64,000 bases of DNA from Scedosporium boydii (Eukaryota > Ascomycota > Sordariomycetes > Microascales > Microascaceae): positions 1-64,000 of the forward strand of contig NJFT01000181.1 of assembly GCA_002221725.1 (NCBI GenBank), in the 5' to 3' direction. A program made the position numbers and the translations under genes. Within the stretch, counting starts at the first letter, position 1; each line of letters opens with the position of its first letter. Below the pieces are notes generated by a model. That model was not told the DNA's origin. It ran no database searches and saw nothing but the letters and a program-made list of their open reading frames with translations. Below are positions 22,476 through 34,653 of this stretch, in pieces.

Positions 22476-25400
22476 CTATCGCCTTTGTCGCTTTTCCCGC
22501 TCGTTGGGGATCGGCGCGGCTCCCTCCTCGCTTCGTCTCTTCCGTCCCCGTTCCTCCCTCGGCTCGCGACGATCGTCTCGCGCTCGGGAGCTCGAATCTC
22601 TTCCACCAACATCCCTATGTCCACCACCTCGACCTCCGCCGTTCCATTCCTCATTTCTGCCGGACGGAGCGGGCTCGCCGCGATGTCGCGACTCTCGAGC
22701 ACTGCTGGCCTGGTCTCTTCCGCCAACACCACCACCACCTTGCTGAGGCCCTGATGCAGGAACGTCCCTTGCCGATCCTGAAACGCTCGAAGGCTCTCGT
22801 CCGGATCGTCGAGAAGATTCGCGATCATCCCTGCCACCCGAGGGGGCTTGTGTTCCTGACGGAGCCGATCGCCTGTCTCGATAACTTCGCGAATCTTTGT
22901 CACGTTCTCTCTCAGGACTGCGCTCCCGCTCACGATCTCGCTCGCGATCCCTCTCGCGATCTCGCTCTCGATCCCTGTCTCTGTCACGCTCCCGGTCTCG
23001 ATCTCGATCACGCTCACGGCTGCTGCGTCTGGATCTGCCAGACCTCTCAGACCTCTCGCGGTCGCGACGACCTCTGTCGTCTGCCCTGCTGGCATGGCCA
23101 TCTCCATTAGCAGTTCCTCGGTCATTGCTGACGTCTTGGCGCGATGACTGGTCTGCCTCCTTTGTCGGCGTAGACACAGGGGATGCTCCCGTCAGAACCT
23201 GAGCATCTGAGCCAGCCAGACTGGCACGCTGTCCACCGCGTCGTGAGCGGCCAGAATCGGCCATGGTTGCCTGCGCTTGCTGAAGGGTGTTGTTGATTCC
23301 AGCAAGTTGCCTTCGGCCACCCGATCGGAGGCGGTCAGGAACTGAGGGTCCCGGCGGCGTGTTCGTGTCAGGCACATTGGGTCCTGTAAAGTTACCTGAT
23401 GCGTGCCGGGAACCAGCCCCACCAGAGGGTGCGGCACGGCCTGCGCCTTGATGCATGGGAGAGCGTCCATAGGGGCCATGGGGAGGCACACCCGGCGGGG
23501 GCGGAGGCGGCGGTGGTGCAATCTGAGAGAGCCGGTCGGGATGAATTCCAGCCGGGCCGGAGGGAGTGCCACTAAAAGACGAAGCAGGGGACGCGCCGGG
23601 AGGTCCTTGGCGTGCACGGTCTTGATGAGGAAGCGTGCTAGGAGTTGCCGGGTTGGGGACGTTCATGGGTGGATTGTTTGGATCGAACTGGCCCCGTCGA
23701 CTTCTCGAGGACGATGGTCCCGTAGGCGGGTGCTTCTCAGGGGTCTGTCCCCTAGCAGGTTCGTTGGTTGGGAACCTGGCGTCCGATCGGGCAGGCACGC
23801 TTGGAACCGGCCCGGACACTGCTCGAGCTGCACCGCGGCCTCGACCTCTTGGACCCGAGGGGATATCCGCCACCGACGGGATGGGGTTGAGGCGTCCGTA
23901 GTTCTGGTCTTGGTATGCTGCAGATCTGCCGCCGTGGTCAGGCTCTACGGGCCGCGGAGGACCGTTGTGACTGATTGGTGCAGGACGGTTGTCGGGCATC
24001 CTATTGGAGTCTCGGTCATTTCGCTTATCGCCTCGGCCACCAGTAGTTGAGGGCGTTTCGGGTCGGTTGTCCCGCGTGTCCCTGTTGTCCCTTGAAACTC
24101 CACGCTGCTCAGTCGACTGCTGGGAGGCCGAGGGAGGCGGAGCCGGAGGGTGGGAGCGTCCATGGCGATCGTCGCGACCTCCATCGGGCTGAGTCGATTG
24201 CTCGTGTTGCCGATCTCGTCTCTTCGGCGAATGGGCCCGGGGTGCTCTATCACGGCCGTCTTCTCGAGGCTGCTGTGGCCGATCATTACGCCTTCCTCCA
24301 TCAATCAAAGCTGCACGGGCTGGGTTCAGGATATCGGAACGATCGGGATCTGGGTGACGAGCATTGGCGCTCTTGTCCTTTGTGCGATCAGAGTCCTGAC
24401 GGGGAGGTCGGTCTGCGCTCTGGAGTAGCGCTGCTCTCTCGGGGTTCATTACCGGACCAGATTGGTCGGCACGACCTGACGCTGCCGGGGTGGGTGTAGC
24501 TGGTGCCGAATCTCTCGGCCTTGGGCTGTTGTGGCCGCGGCCGTTCGGGGGCGCGGCCTGGCGATCTCTGGCTGGTTGCCGTGAATCCCTATCGCTAGGC
24601 TCGGGTCTTCGTGTCGAGTCGGGTCTTCCAACGCGGTCTTGGTCGGGCTGGCGGGGGGTATCCCTGGAGTCACGGCTATCTCGTGCATCCCGCGAGTTAG
24701 GGTGATCAGATACACGACGATCCGAGCCAGGCAGATCTCGAGGGCGGTCCAAGCGAGCCGGGTCAGGGGTCCTAGCGGCATCTCTGGCTTCGCGCGTCTC
24801 TCTCTGGTCCCTCTCCCTATTCTCACGTGGCTCTCGGGGCTCCCGACCGTCCCGTGCATGCCGAGGCTCACGCGCGTCTCTCGAGGGTGTTGTTCTGGCG
24901 TCCCGGGTTTCCCGAGCATCAGGACGCACCTGCCCGAAGCGATCCGATGCAAAGTAGCCAGGCAATGGCACGTCTGGTCGGCTGGGCAAACCATGCGGGA
25001 CACGGTCCGGGAGAGAAGACGGTTTCGAGGCATCATGTCGGCTGCCCACCGAGTTGTTGGAATTTGTTGTAACGGCCGGTGACTGGCGAGCCTGTTGTGG
25101 CTGGGCTGCTGTGAGCCTAGGCGAGCGTTTGTCCGCGTTGGGCATTTGAGGCTGGCTGAGTGCTGGCCTAGGAGATGGTTTGGCAGGAAGGGTATCCTTG
25201 GCGGTGTTGGATGGTACCGCCGCTTGGGCCGGTCTCGAAGCTTGAGTCTTAGATTCCTCGCCATCCTTAACTTCTCCGTCCTCGTCCTCCTGTCCCTTGC
25301 CGAGGATCCTAAGGGAATTCGTTAGAAACATTGATCGGTGAGAGGGAAAGAAAGAAAGAAAGAAAGCTCTTATCATTGACTTACTTTGTTGTCCTGTCGG

Positions 25401-28400
25401 GCTTGAACTCCGGTGCTGTTGGGCGAAGGTTGGACGCTGACGGGGCCTCTTGCTGAGAGTCACCACTCTGGTCGGAGATGTTAGAACATGTCTCGTGGTT
25501 TGCTACCAATGATGACGATTGCAAACTTACCGTATTCGGGCGGAAACCTTGTACCATGACCCATTTCGGCTTGCGTTTCTGCAATTCTGACAACGCAGTT
25601 TGCGCAGCGACGGAGAGATCCACACGGTTGCCGGACTCGGCGTTGTCGACGGCGGGTTTCGCCGATTCGCGATCGGTGATTGTCTTCAGTTGCCGGATAA
25701 ATTGCTGCGCCATGAAGTCGACCGCGGGGAAGAAGTCGAGGACAGACTTGAGAACAGTGATGGCGTTGCGGATATGCATCCACTCCATGCCTCCTAAGCA
25801 CGACTTTAGAGCCATGTTGAGGTTCTTGTGCCATCCATAGAGCATATCTCGGAATTGAGCATGCTCTACGAAGGCCGTGGGCTTGCCATCGTGATCAATA
25901 GAAGTTGCGAATCCGATAAGAGTACGATCCTTCTGGCCTGCCTGTCCGAGTAGGGCATCCTTCTCGTAGGCAGCCTTGTCCTTGTGCCACTTGGACAAGT
26001 CTCCGAGGACGCACTTTAAGAAACGACCAAGATGCTCAGCCTCTCGAACGGTGCAAGTGAAAATAATCGCTCGCAAACGGTTGGCATTGAAAAGACGATC
26101 GTAAAGCGACATCAGTTTGAAGTTAGGGCAGGCAAAGTCGTGGAGGAACCGGATTGCCCGATGGCAATATTCAGCATCACTGGCAGAAAGAACTAGTCGG
26201 GGGAGGAGGCATTGCTCCAAGATGGCATCGGAAACTGCTCGGGGCTTAGCCTGGTCAGCAGCCGGGAACCAGGACTTGAACCTTCGGATCATGTGGAACT
26301 TGTTGCGGGTGAAGGTCTTCTTGTGCCGCGCCTTCTCTTTGCCAAGCTTAACAACAATTGCCGTGAGGGCTTTGTGCTTCTCTTCCTTCTTCGTAATGCC
26401 GCTCCTCGTCATATCAGACCGGTCACGCATAATTTCCTTGGCCTGGGTGTACGCGCGATCTTCCTCCTTTTGATACCACTCTTCGGGAACGAAGAGGTCG
26501 CCAAGTTGCAAGGCCCAGAACATGGTGTAGAATTCTGGTGTAATTGCCTTCCAGAAGGCTGGTTCTTTGATCTGCTCCAGGGTATCAATGACCGGCTGGA
26601 GGACTTCGAGGAAAGGATCGCTGATGCGACTACCACTTCCTTGAGTCGATGGGCTGGCTTGAGAACCATCTTTCTTGTCGACCTCCATCTTGCTATTGTC
26701 GGGCTCCCCAGAATCTCGAGGTGTCGATTGTCGATTCCGTTGCTGGGACACAGTCGCGTCCGTCATTGGAACATCGCCGTCCTCTGCGGCAGCTTGCGAT
26801 GATTGGGCTTGCGCCTGCTGCTCCTCCTTTGGCATCATACGGTACGAGAGGCTGGGCCGGCTGATAACAAACGCAAGGCTGACGTCGATGCCGAACTCTC
26901 CCAACAAGCGGTCAATGGCTGGTACGAAGGAATCGAACACAGCAGGATCAAGATTGCTTCGCAGGAGATCGAGGTATTGAGTGAGGATCTGCTGAGAGTC
27001 GTCGACCATCGAAGACAGATACTTGATATGCGCCTCATCCTCCGCAGTCTTGTAGATAGCGGCCTGGCGGTACTGGACAATGTTGATTAAGAGCTGCCCG
27101 GCAAGCTTAGAGTCGATTAGCGCCTGAATAAGACGCCGCGAGCTCTTCACTGAATCGAACCGCCTGTCCTGCACATTGATGAGTGTTTGTCTTCGGAGAG
27201 TCTCTCCGCCGGCCAAGGCCATGATCTGGCCATCAGTGAAATCAACAGTAGGTACGATGCCACCCATTGAAGAGATGAGTTCTTTCAGGATGATCAAATC
27301 TGTCGAGTTACCCTTGAAGAGTTGATCGTCCACATATTGGATGACCGGTGTAGGATTCATGACCGAGTAGCGTCGGAAGACGCGACCAGCAAAACGGGAG
27401 AGGGCCTGAAGCCATTTGCTTGTGAGGAGGACAGACGTCTCTTGGGTACGACTGCGATTCTTTCCACCGAGGGAGTTCATTAGGGACCAGATGAGGACGT
27501 CGTAGGAAAGGTCGGTGAAATATTTAGCGCATTCGACGAAGGCGTCGATCAAGTTTGCGTACGATTCAATCTGGTCGAGGGCAACCTTGAATACGACGCC
27601 GGGCGACGAATAGCTCGTCTTCGCCAACGACTTGGCCATGTCGCTCAGGTTCGTTAGCGACAGTCGCTTCATGATGCTCAATGTCTCCAACCTCGTGCGG
27701 GCAAAAGCGGACTTGATGGCAGGAAGCCGCGAAATCTGGCCTTCAAACCACTCCGCGTAAATGTTGTAACGGACATGGGTAGGATATGTACTGAGCAGTG
27801 ACCAGACAGCATTCACTGTTGCGGAATTAGCCTTGGTCATGCTCAAAGCAGGCACCAAAAGCCGTTTGAGAAGGTCCAACCATCGATCCCGGTTCTCCTT
27901 GGATGAGTCCTCAGCAAGGCTCTTAGCGCCGATGGTTGCGAGTTTGGGTAGGATAGTCTCGTCCTTGCCGATATTGACACCGGAAATGTTCAGAAGCGTT
28001 CCACAAAGTGTGAAGATGTCATCGACATCCTGGCAGACGGGAATATTATCAGCCCATTCATCCCAATAGAACCGATAGTGCTGGTTGTCGTTCGTGTCAG
28101 ACTTGTCGGGGAAGGGCCATCTAAGGGTCTTGCGGGGAAGAAGTTTTCCGAGCTTCACGGTTCCCTTGGGAGCTCCGGTTTGGTCTGCATTTGCCATATC
28201 CTTAGCGGGGCACTCTGCTCGGGCCAAAAAGCTTGCAGGCTGGCTATCCCGGTAAACCTTGTTGATTGAGTGGTTGAGGATACGATGAATTCGATCCAGA
28301 ACATCGGGAGACGCCTCTAGCATCCAAGGGAAGCGGCCGAGCATGAAGAGGGCTTCGGGAAGTGCGCCGATAGTGAGTAGGCACAAAACGAGAGAAATCT

Positions 28401-30180
28401 TCTGCTCCATAGGTTCTGGAAGCTTGGGTTTCTCATCCGAACCAGCGTGATTGGCCGCATGGGACTCGGCATCTGGCTTCGTGATGGCATCGCGGGATCG
28501 CGTCAGCGATGTGGGGGGGGGGACGGTGTCATCAGGGAGGGCACCGGCCATCATCAACGCATTCATACCACCACCGGGACGGCTCGCGCGTTCCTTGTCT
28601 TCCAGTTCCTTCATCTTCTTCTCCCTCACAGCCTCCATATCCTGGTCAAGGGGCCATAGGTGAGGGTAAAGATCGGTAATGGAGACGAAGCCCACCTTAA
28701 TTAGAAGAGCCGCCAAGTAGAGTAGATTCGCGGGAAGGACGTCATCCTCATCTCTAGCCTCTGAGGCGTAAAAACGGAGTTTGAAGCCGAGAAGCTGTGC
28801 CGCGGTCTTGTTGCCCTGGGGAGGGAGCGTCTTTGTAGTTTTCATCCAAAGCCGTTCCATGTCCGTGCTGATTTCGTCGTCTCCCAGGGTATCGAGCAAT
28901 CGCCGCTCGTCGTCTGTGAGTTGACGGCCGCCGAGCTCGAAGTACGCGTCGATATGAGCCTGGCGGGCTCTTCCCCAGAAAAGAACATCGCGTTCCCTCT
29001 TCGGTTCTTCCATGGCCACCTCGTCCTCTTCGCTAGTTTGCCATTGGGAGGAGTTGGGCAGAGCCCAAGCCGGAAGGCCGCCCATGAAGGCTGCGTCAGG
29101 TGATCGTCGCGCCCTCGGCCACCACGAACTGACACGTAAGAATTTGATAAAGAAGCGGAACTGTTTAATGAGCACAGCGGCAAACACATCGAGTGTAACG
29201 TCAAGCACACGACCAACGTCAAGATCGAAAGTTCCTATCAAGGCCTTGACTTTCTCGAATGTCGATTGAACCATTTCTGCCGTTGGAGGCCCAGAACCAC
29301 TAGTAGTGAAAAGCTCGGTGATAAGCTTTGAATATCCTTCAGTCTCCTCGCGAAGAAGGTTGTAGTTCGCTTGACGGTAGAGAAGATTGGTGGCGTGCCG
29401 GATACCGAGTTTGGCGAAACTGTCACGAATGAGACCCAACTGGTTGAGGAGAGGAACCTCGAGCATCTCACGCATAGATTGGTGAGATACGCCTGTCGCA
29501 TCGAGGAAGTGACGAAGCTGTGGAAGTTCGTCGGGCGAGTCGCTATCTACGACTGTGGCCAGGGTGTCCAAGAAGAGGGTATGGGGCTCGAAAGCAAAGG
29601 AGTTCTTAATCACTTCGCTCGATTCGGGACCCAGGATCTCTTTGATACACGCACCAGCATCGGTGGGCGACATTCGGCCATCGAGGACAGAGCGGATGAA
29701 TTCCTGGAAGATACAGGATAATTCCGTGATATCGACATCGCTGCGTGATTGAATACCGTGAGCTATGACCTCTTGGCGGCCACTCGCAGCCCACTGAGAA
29801 ATTCTTTCGTCGGTAAGGGTATCATAGCAATAGTTGGAGGGAACAGGCGTGGGTGGAGGAAGGACGGGGGAAGGAGCCCGCTGCTGTCTCGGGGCTAGGG
29901 GAGGTGGAGGTGGAGGAGGGGCTTGAGAGACTGAGCCAGGAAGTCGGTTAGCGGCTGGCGATGATGCAGGTTGCTGCTGGTTCCGCGAGTGCGCTCCCTG
30001 TTGGGAATCTCGACGATCGTTTCTTCTCGTGGATCGTCCGCCACGTCCTGGTCTCGAGTGACCATCATCACCCCCGTTTGTCCTGTCATGTTGGGCGAGC
30101 TGGGTATCACCGGGCCGGTGGGGCGCGGGTCTGCCGCCATCTGTAGAGGCTCGTTCGGGTCTCTTTCGTTTCGGAGGCAT
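22476..30180 (-). CDS. tho2: THO complex subunit 2 (mRNA biogenesis and export)
   Basis: Three exons on the minus strand: 30180-25531, 25467-25385 and 25308-22476, giving about 2521 residues, in the range for fungal Tho2. Intron 1 (25468-25530) has GTAAGT, a TTCTAAC branch point and CAG. Intron 2 (25309-25384) has GTAAGT, TTCTAAC and TTAG, and holds a GAAA-type microsatellite. Phases agree. The first ~110 residues are low complexity and basic. The helical Tho2 core follows up to about residue 1550, including blocks such as SSWWPRARRSPDAAF, PLDQDMEAVREKKMKELEDKERA, and EQIKEPAFWKAITPEFYTMF near the conserved C-terminal domain. The final ~950 residues are disordered and rich in Arg/Asp/Glu/Pro/Ser, with an RD/RE run near residues 2330-2380. 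Tho2 is the scaffold of THO/TREX, which couples transcription to mRNP assembly and export in the nucleus. It is transcribed divergently from met2. Confidence 0.93.
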
Positions 30181-32600
30181 CGTGAGGTAGTGAATGGCGA
30201 ATTTAAGTCATGAGGGGCGGATGGCGAATGAGACTATTGGATGATATCGCGCTTCACGATAAAGTCGCGTTCGAGATGAGAAACTGCGCAAGGGTTGATG
30301 GCTGGGTATCTTGAGGATTCGATAGCCTTAAGGCTTTTCGTTAGGATCAATAAGGGGGGGGGAAGGTGGAAAGAGGGTTAGAAGAGATGGCGGGAAGCTG
30401 TGCTTACGAGTAATCAATGGATCAAGGCGAGAGGACTAGTCGTGTTTGAATCGGGAGAAGTCGAGAAAACGCGGACGGAATAGGGTGATTTGAAAAGAAA
30501 AGAAAAGGAGTGTATGAAATGAAATCGAGAATTGTGTTCGGGGACAAAGAGAAAGGAAAGATTGGGGGATGGAGCTCGGCGCGGTGAAAGAAAGCTTGGG
30601 AGCGTGGCGTGCCTCGCGTTCGAGTTGGACACAATTGTATGGAAGGAGCAGTTGGGCGTAGTGAATTTTCCCGTCAAGAATGGGGACTCAGCCTTGTCTG
30701 CGGGCCAATGAGGAGCGGGGAATGATCAAAAGTACTAGGTACAATCAGCTGAATAAGTTTTAATAAGGTCCTTCAATGAATACTGAATAGACTCAATCGT
30801 AATTGAAGTACCCTCGACTTTACCCCAGGTTGGACCTTCCACCAGCCATTTTCGGTTGTCAACAGCTGTCACGTGCCCATTCGAATTCCTCACGAGATTG
30901 CCGAGGAAGGAACACCCAAGCTCGGTTTTTAGACTGATGAATCACATCTCTAATTCGAAGAATCCATCATCTCGTTCAGGCATACGTAAATCACTAAAGC
31001 GTACTCCGTACAATTGTAGTAAATCTTCAGCTATTGCTAGAACATAAAATCCTTATTTAGATCCCCAAGAAAAGATAGAAAAGAGGGTATAGGAATCAAC
31101 CCCATAGAGGATGTTAGACCTCAATTGATGAGTTGCGGGTGTGAATGACTTCGAACATTTAGCACAATGGTATTTCCATCGCCCTTGACTTGAAAGAAAC
31201 GTTGCGGTAGTTTGCCGTCTAACAAGGATAAGCTCATACTTTTACTCGTACTACCCATAGTAGACTGGAATCTTCGAGTCAAGTTGTCCATGTTGTTGTC
31301 TCTTCCATGTGAGCGACGGAAACGAGTAATTCGTGCGAAGGAGACTCTCGTTGAACCCGGTCGGTCGGAACGCACGATAACTTCCGTTTCCCACTCTCCC
31401 CACGTTTCCCCCCCCATCTTCAGCTCGAGATATACTTAACAACATGACATCTGCCATGCGTCGGGTCGTGGAGTAGAGGGAAATAGAGGGACTTGAATCT
31501 GCAAATGGTAGGTGCAGGAGTTGAGAGATTCCTAGCCCTAGCGGATTGCGCCATCTTAGGGTCCTCTGTCGTCTTCATGCAAGGCAACCATACGCCGAAA
31601 GGGCACTGGAGGGCTCCACGCAGGACAGGGTGACCGACTGATGTTAGTGGGTTCGTGGCGTTCCATTGCTTTGTGATCGATCGGGCTTGATCAGGAAACC
31701 AAGCCAAAAGTGGGAGACTAATCGACCGACTCTGGGAACCGTTGACTTGGTCCCCCACAGTCGGACAATCAGGAAGAGGCAAGGGAAGGGAAGAAAACGG
31801 CTCGAGAAACGTCAGGGCAGCGGGACGGGTAGCCTCAGAGGGCTCAGCACCAGATGTTGTCTCGATGAGCGGGTTTGCCCAGTGTTGGAATCCAAATTTC
31901 TCCGAGTTGCCACTGTCCTTGGTAAGCAATATAAGAGTACCGAGGCCAGCACAGCCCAAGCCAAAAGTCCTCTGTAGTGTGCCTGTTTAGTCCCCCAAAG
32001 TGCCACTGCCTCATGCACTCATACTCCAAATCTGCACTATAATAATTCTGCAAGCTCCGAGACGGCCCCGTCGCATCCTGCTCCCTAGTCTACTCACTGT
32101 TGTGACTCGAGCCAATTCTAATTGACCAATTCTATCAATTCCATCTCCGTCAGCCACCTCCATCTTTCTGTCTACTCAGTACTCATCCATCGCATACACC
32201 CTTTGCCCTTTTCGGCAAGCGATGCTCCATCATCTTTGAATTATATATAAATCCTTGACAACCTTTTCCTCACTCTCCCCATTGTGCCTGTCTATCCCTC
32301 CTCCCAGTTCAATCTACTTGTCCGTCTTCGACTTCAATTTTCTCTCTCGTCTCGCCTTGCTGGATACCGTCAATACCGACAACTAGTTGATACCCTATCT
32401 CAACTAGCTTACCTTCACCAGCGCAGCAACGTCTCTCTTCGAGTGTTCCTCTCCCCCGCGTTCCCACCCCTGTGCTCTCTTTCAATTGACCCTATCTCTG
32501 AACTCCCAACCGCTGGGAGAGCCCAGACAGGGAACCATTTCAACCTTTCTTTTTCCATTCCCAGAGTCAATTGCGCGCTTCGATCGCCCTCGCCATCGCC
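30181..32600. other. Divergent intergenic region between tho2 and met2
   Basis: The promoters of both genes must lie here. An E-box CACGTG is at 30870-30875, a TACTCCGTA motif at 31002-31010 and a TATA-like element at 32244-32251. A minus-strand frame at 31420-31959 (179 codons) shows no recognisable domain, overlaps a plus-strand frame and is not called. The pyrimidine-rich stretch from about 32150 looks like a met2 leader. Confidence 0.5.
32244..32251 (+). promoter_or_regulatory. Candidate TATA box for met2
   Basis: TATATAAA is followed by a pyrimidine-rich leader and lies about 350 bases before the proposed start at 32601. This is a sequence match only. Confidence 0.4.
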
Positions 32601-34653
32601 ATGGTCTCGCTCATTCTTCCTGAGGGAACCAGTACACCAGCATCCGGCCGGACTGGTAGATACAGTCAGTACCACTTCTCCTAACAGTCACGATGATTTT
32701 TTTTTTTACCCCTTCCATTCTTCTGCGCCCCTCCCCCTTCCGCCGTTCACCTTACACCGCATAATCTCTGCCTGTCTGTGCATTGGTTTTAGGAATTTTT
32801 TGGCCCCTCCCCCTCTTTCCGATTCCGGAGACGCTGCCAATGACGCAAGTGTAGCACTCCGAGGAAGGAGCGAGGAAGAAAAAAAAAAATATTCGCTTCA
32901 CGGGTTTGCCATCACAGCCAAACGAGCCACGAGTCGAGTGATTATAGTGCCTCTTTGTTCTTCGCATCCCATTCCACTTAGATTATTATCCATGACCCCT
33001 AAATGCCAATACCGCGCGCTCTGCATGTCTTTATTTGAAAGGAATAGTGGCTGAATACTTCCAAGAAAGAATACGGTCCGAACCCGAGAATCCGTTCGCA
33101 TCTCTCATCCCCCACCAAGAGATCGCCATAATCCCATCATTTACTCTCGAATCGGGTGTAACTCTATACAATGTGCCGGTTGCGTATACCACGAGGGGTC
33201 AGCTCTCACCCAATCGCGACAATGCCATGGTTATCTGCCACGCCCTAACCGGCAGCTCTGACGTGTCGGATTGGTGGGGCCCGCTCCTAGGAGGCCCAGG
33301 AAGGGCGTTTGACGTTTCGAGGTTTTTCATCGTATGTCTGAACGCACTGGGCAGCCCATACGGGACAGCTAGTCCTGTCACCAACAAGGATAACGACCCC
33401 AAGGAGGGACGATACGGTCCCGAATTCCCTCTCACAACTATCCGAGACGATGTGAAGTAAGTGTTGAAAGCCAGCTCGTGCGATGCGTATGGGGACGGCC
33501 ATCAAGACTAACCAACGTGCCGTTTGTCTTTCGTTCTAGCCTACACAAGCTCATCCTCGACGACCTAGGCGTGCGCCAAGTCGCCGCCGTAATCGGTGGA
33601 TCGCTCGGCGGTATGTTTGTACTTGAATGGGCTTACTTCGGCAAGGACTATATTCGATGCATCGTGCCCATTGCGACATCGAGTCGCCACAGTGCCTGGT
33701 GCATCAGCTGGGGAGAAGCTCAGCGCCAGAGCATCTACGCCGATCCCAAATATGACGATGGCTACTATTCCTTTGATGACCCCCCTTCGACTGGCCTCGG
33801 TGCTGCCCGCATGACCGCCCTTCTCACGTATCGGAGCCGCAACTCCTTCGAAGCCCGCTTCGGGCGCAACATTCCCGATCCCTCGAAAAGGCAGACCATC
33901 CGGGAGCTTCCACAGCCCTCCACTCTGTGCGAGGCACACTTCCAGATTCATAACGATGGGCATAAAATAACTCGCCCGCGCCATTCGCGCCCGCCCAGCA
34001 ATGAGGAAAATAAGTTGAGCGACTCGGAGAACCACGCCAATGGCACCACCAACGCTAATGGGACCAACGATACCTGGCCTCCTGCAAACGGCCACAGCAA
34101 CGGGAACGGGGAAGTGCAACTTCCAACATGTCTGGATCCCCAGTTCCACGGGCCTAGGAAGGGGTCCCTTAACGGGGGCGACGCCGTGCCTACGTCGACG
34201 TACTTCTCTGCGCAGTCATATCTACGGTACCAAGGCCAAAAGTTTGTGAAGCGATTCGACTCGAACTGTTATATTGCCATGACTCGGAAACTCGATACAC
34301 ACGACGTGTCTCGTGGCCGCGCTGCTACCGTCGCAGAAGCGCTCGCCCTGATTGAACAGCCAACCCTGGTTCTAGGTATTGAAAGCGACGGGCTTTTCAC
34401 ATTTGCTGAGCAGGAGGAGCTAGCAGAGCATATCAAAGATGCTCGCCTTGAGCGTATCGTCAGCCCCGAAGGCCATGATGCCTTCCTGCTGCAGTTTGAG
34501 CAAGTGAACAGCTACATTCTCGAATTCCTGAAGGAGGCTATACCGGATATCATGAACAAGGAGGGCGACCATGCAGTATCCGCCAGTGTGGGCACGATGA
34601 CGAAGTCGAGTACGTTTGGTGAGGCAGAAGTTGGAGATCTTACAGCCTGGTAG
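32601..34653 (+). CDS. met2: Homoserine O-acetyltransferase (methionine biosynthesis)
   Basis: Well-supported exons are ~33042/33048-33456 and 33540-34653, joined by an intron with GTAAGT, GACTAAC and CTAG. The product is an alpha/beta hydrolase of the MetX/Met2 family. Motifs include ICHALTGSSDVSDWWGPL, NALGSPYGTASP, GPEFPLTTIRDDV and the nucleophile elbow GGSLGGM (Ser about residue 179). The acid is at GIESDGLF and the catalytic His at SPEGHDAFL. The enzyme acetylates L-homoserine with acetyl-CoA. A Asn/Gly-rich insert of ~80 residues sits in the lid region. The first long exon has no in-frame ATG after the stop at 32993, so the start must come from upstream. A candidate exon at 32601-32664 (or -32655) is in the right phase for both possible acceptors (33041, 33047) and gives about 528 residues. 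That first exon is an inference. Confidence 0.88.

Noticed and set aside
22442..24500. Several long plus-strand frames opposite the Tho2 tail
   Set aside because: They are antisense shadows of a low-complexity Arg/Asp/Ser-rich coding region, with no start context or domain of their own.
31420..31959. 179-codon minus-strand frame between tho2 and met2
   Set aside because: No recognisable domain, overlapped by a plus-strand frame, no intron signals and composition unlike the neighbouring genes.
32284..33054. 256-codon plus-strand frame over the met2 leader
   Set aside because: Pyrimidine-rich leader sequence read in a frame that is not the met2 frame; it ends in a stop at the met2 exon.
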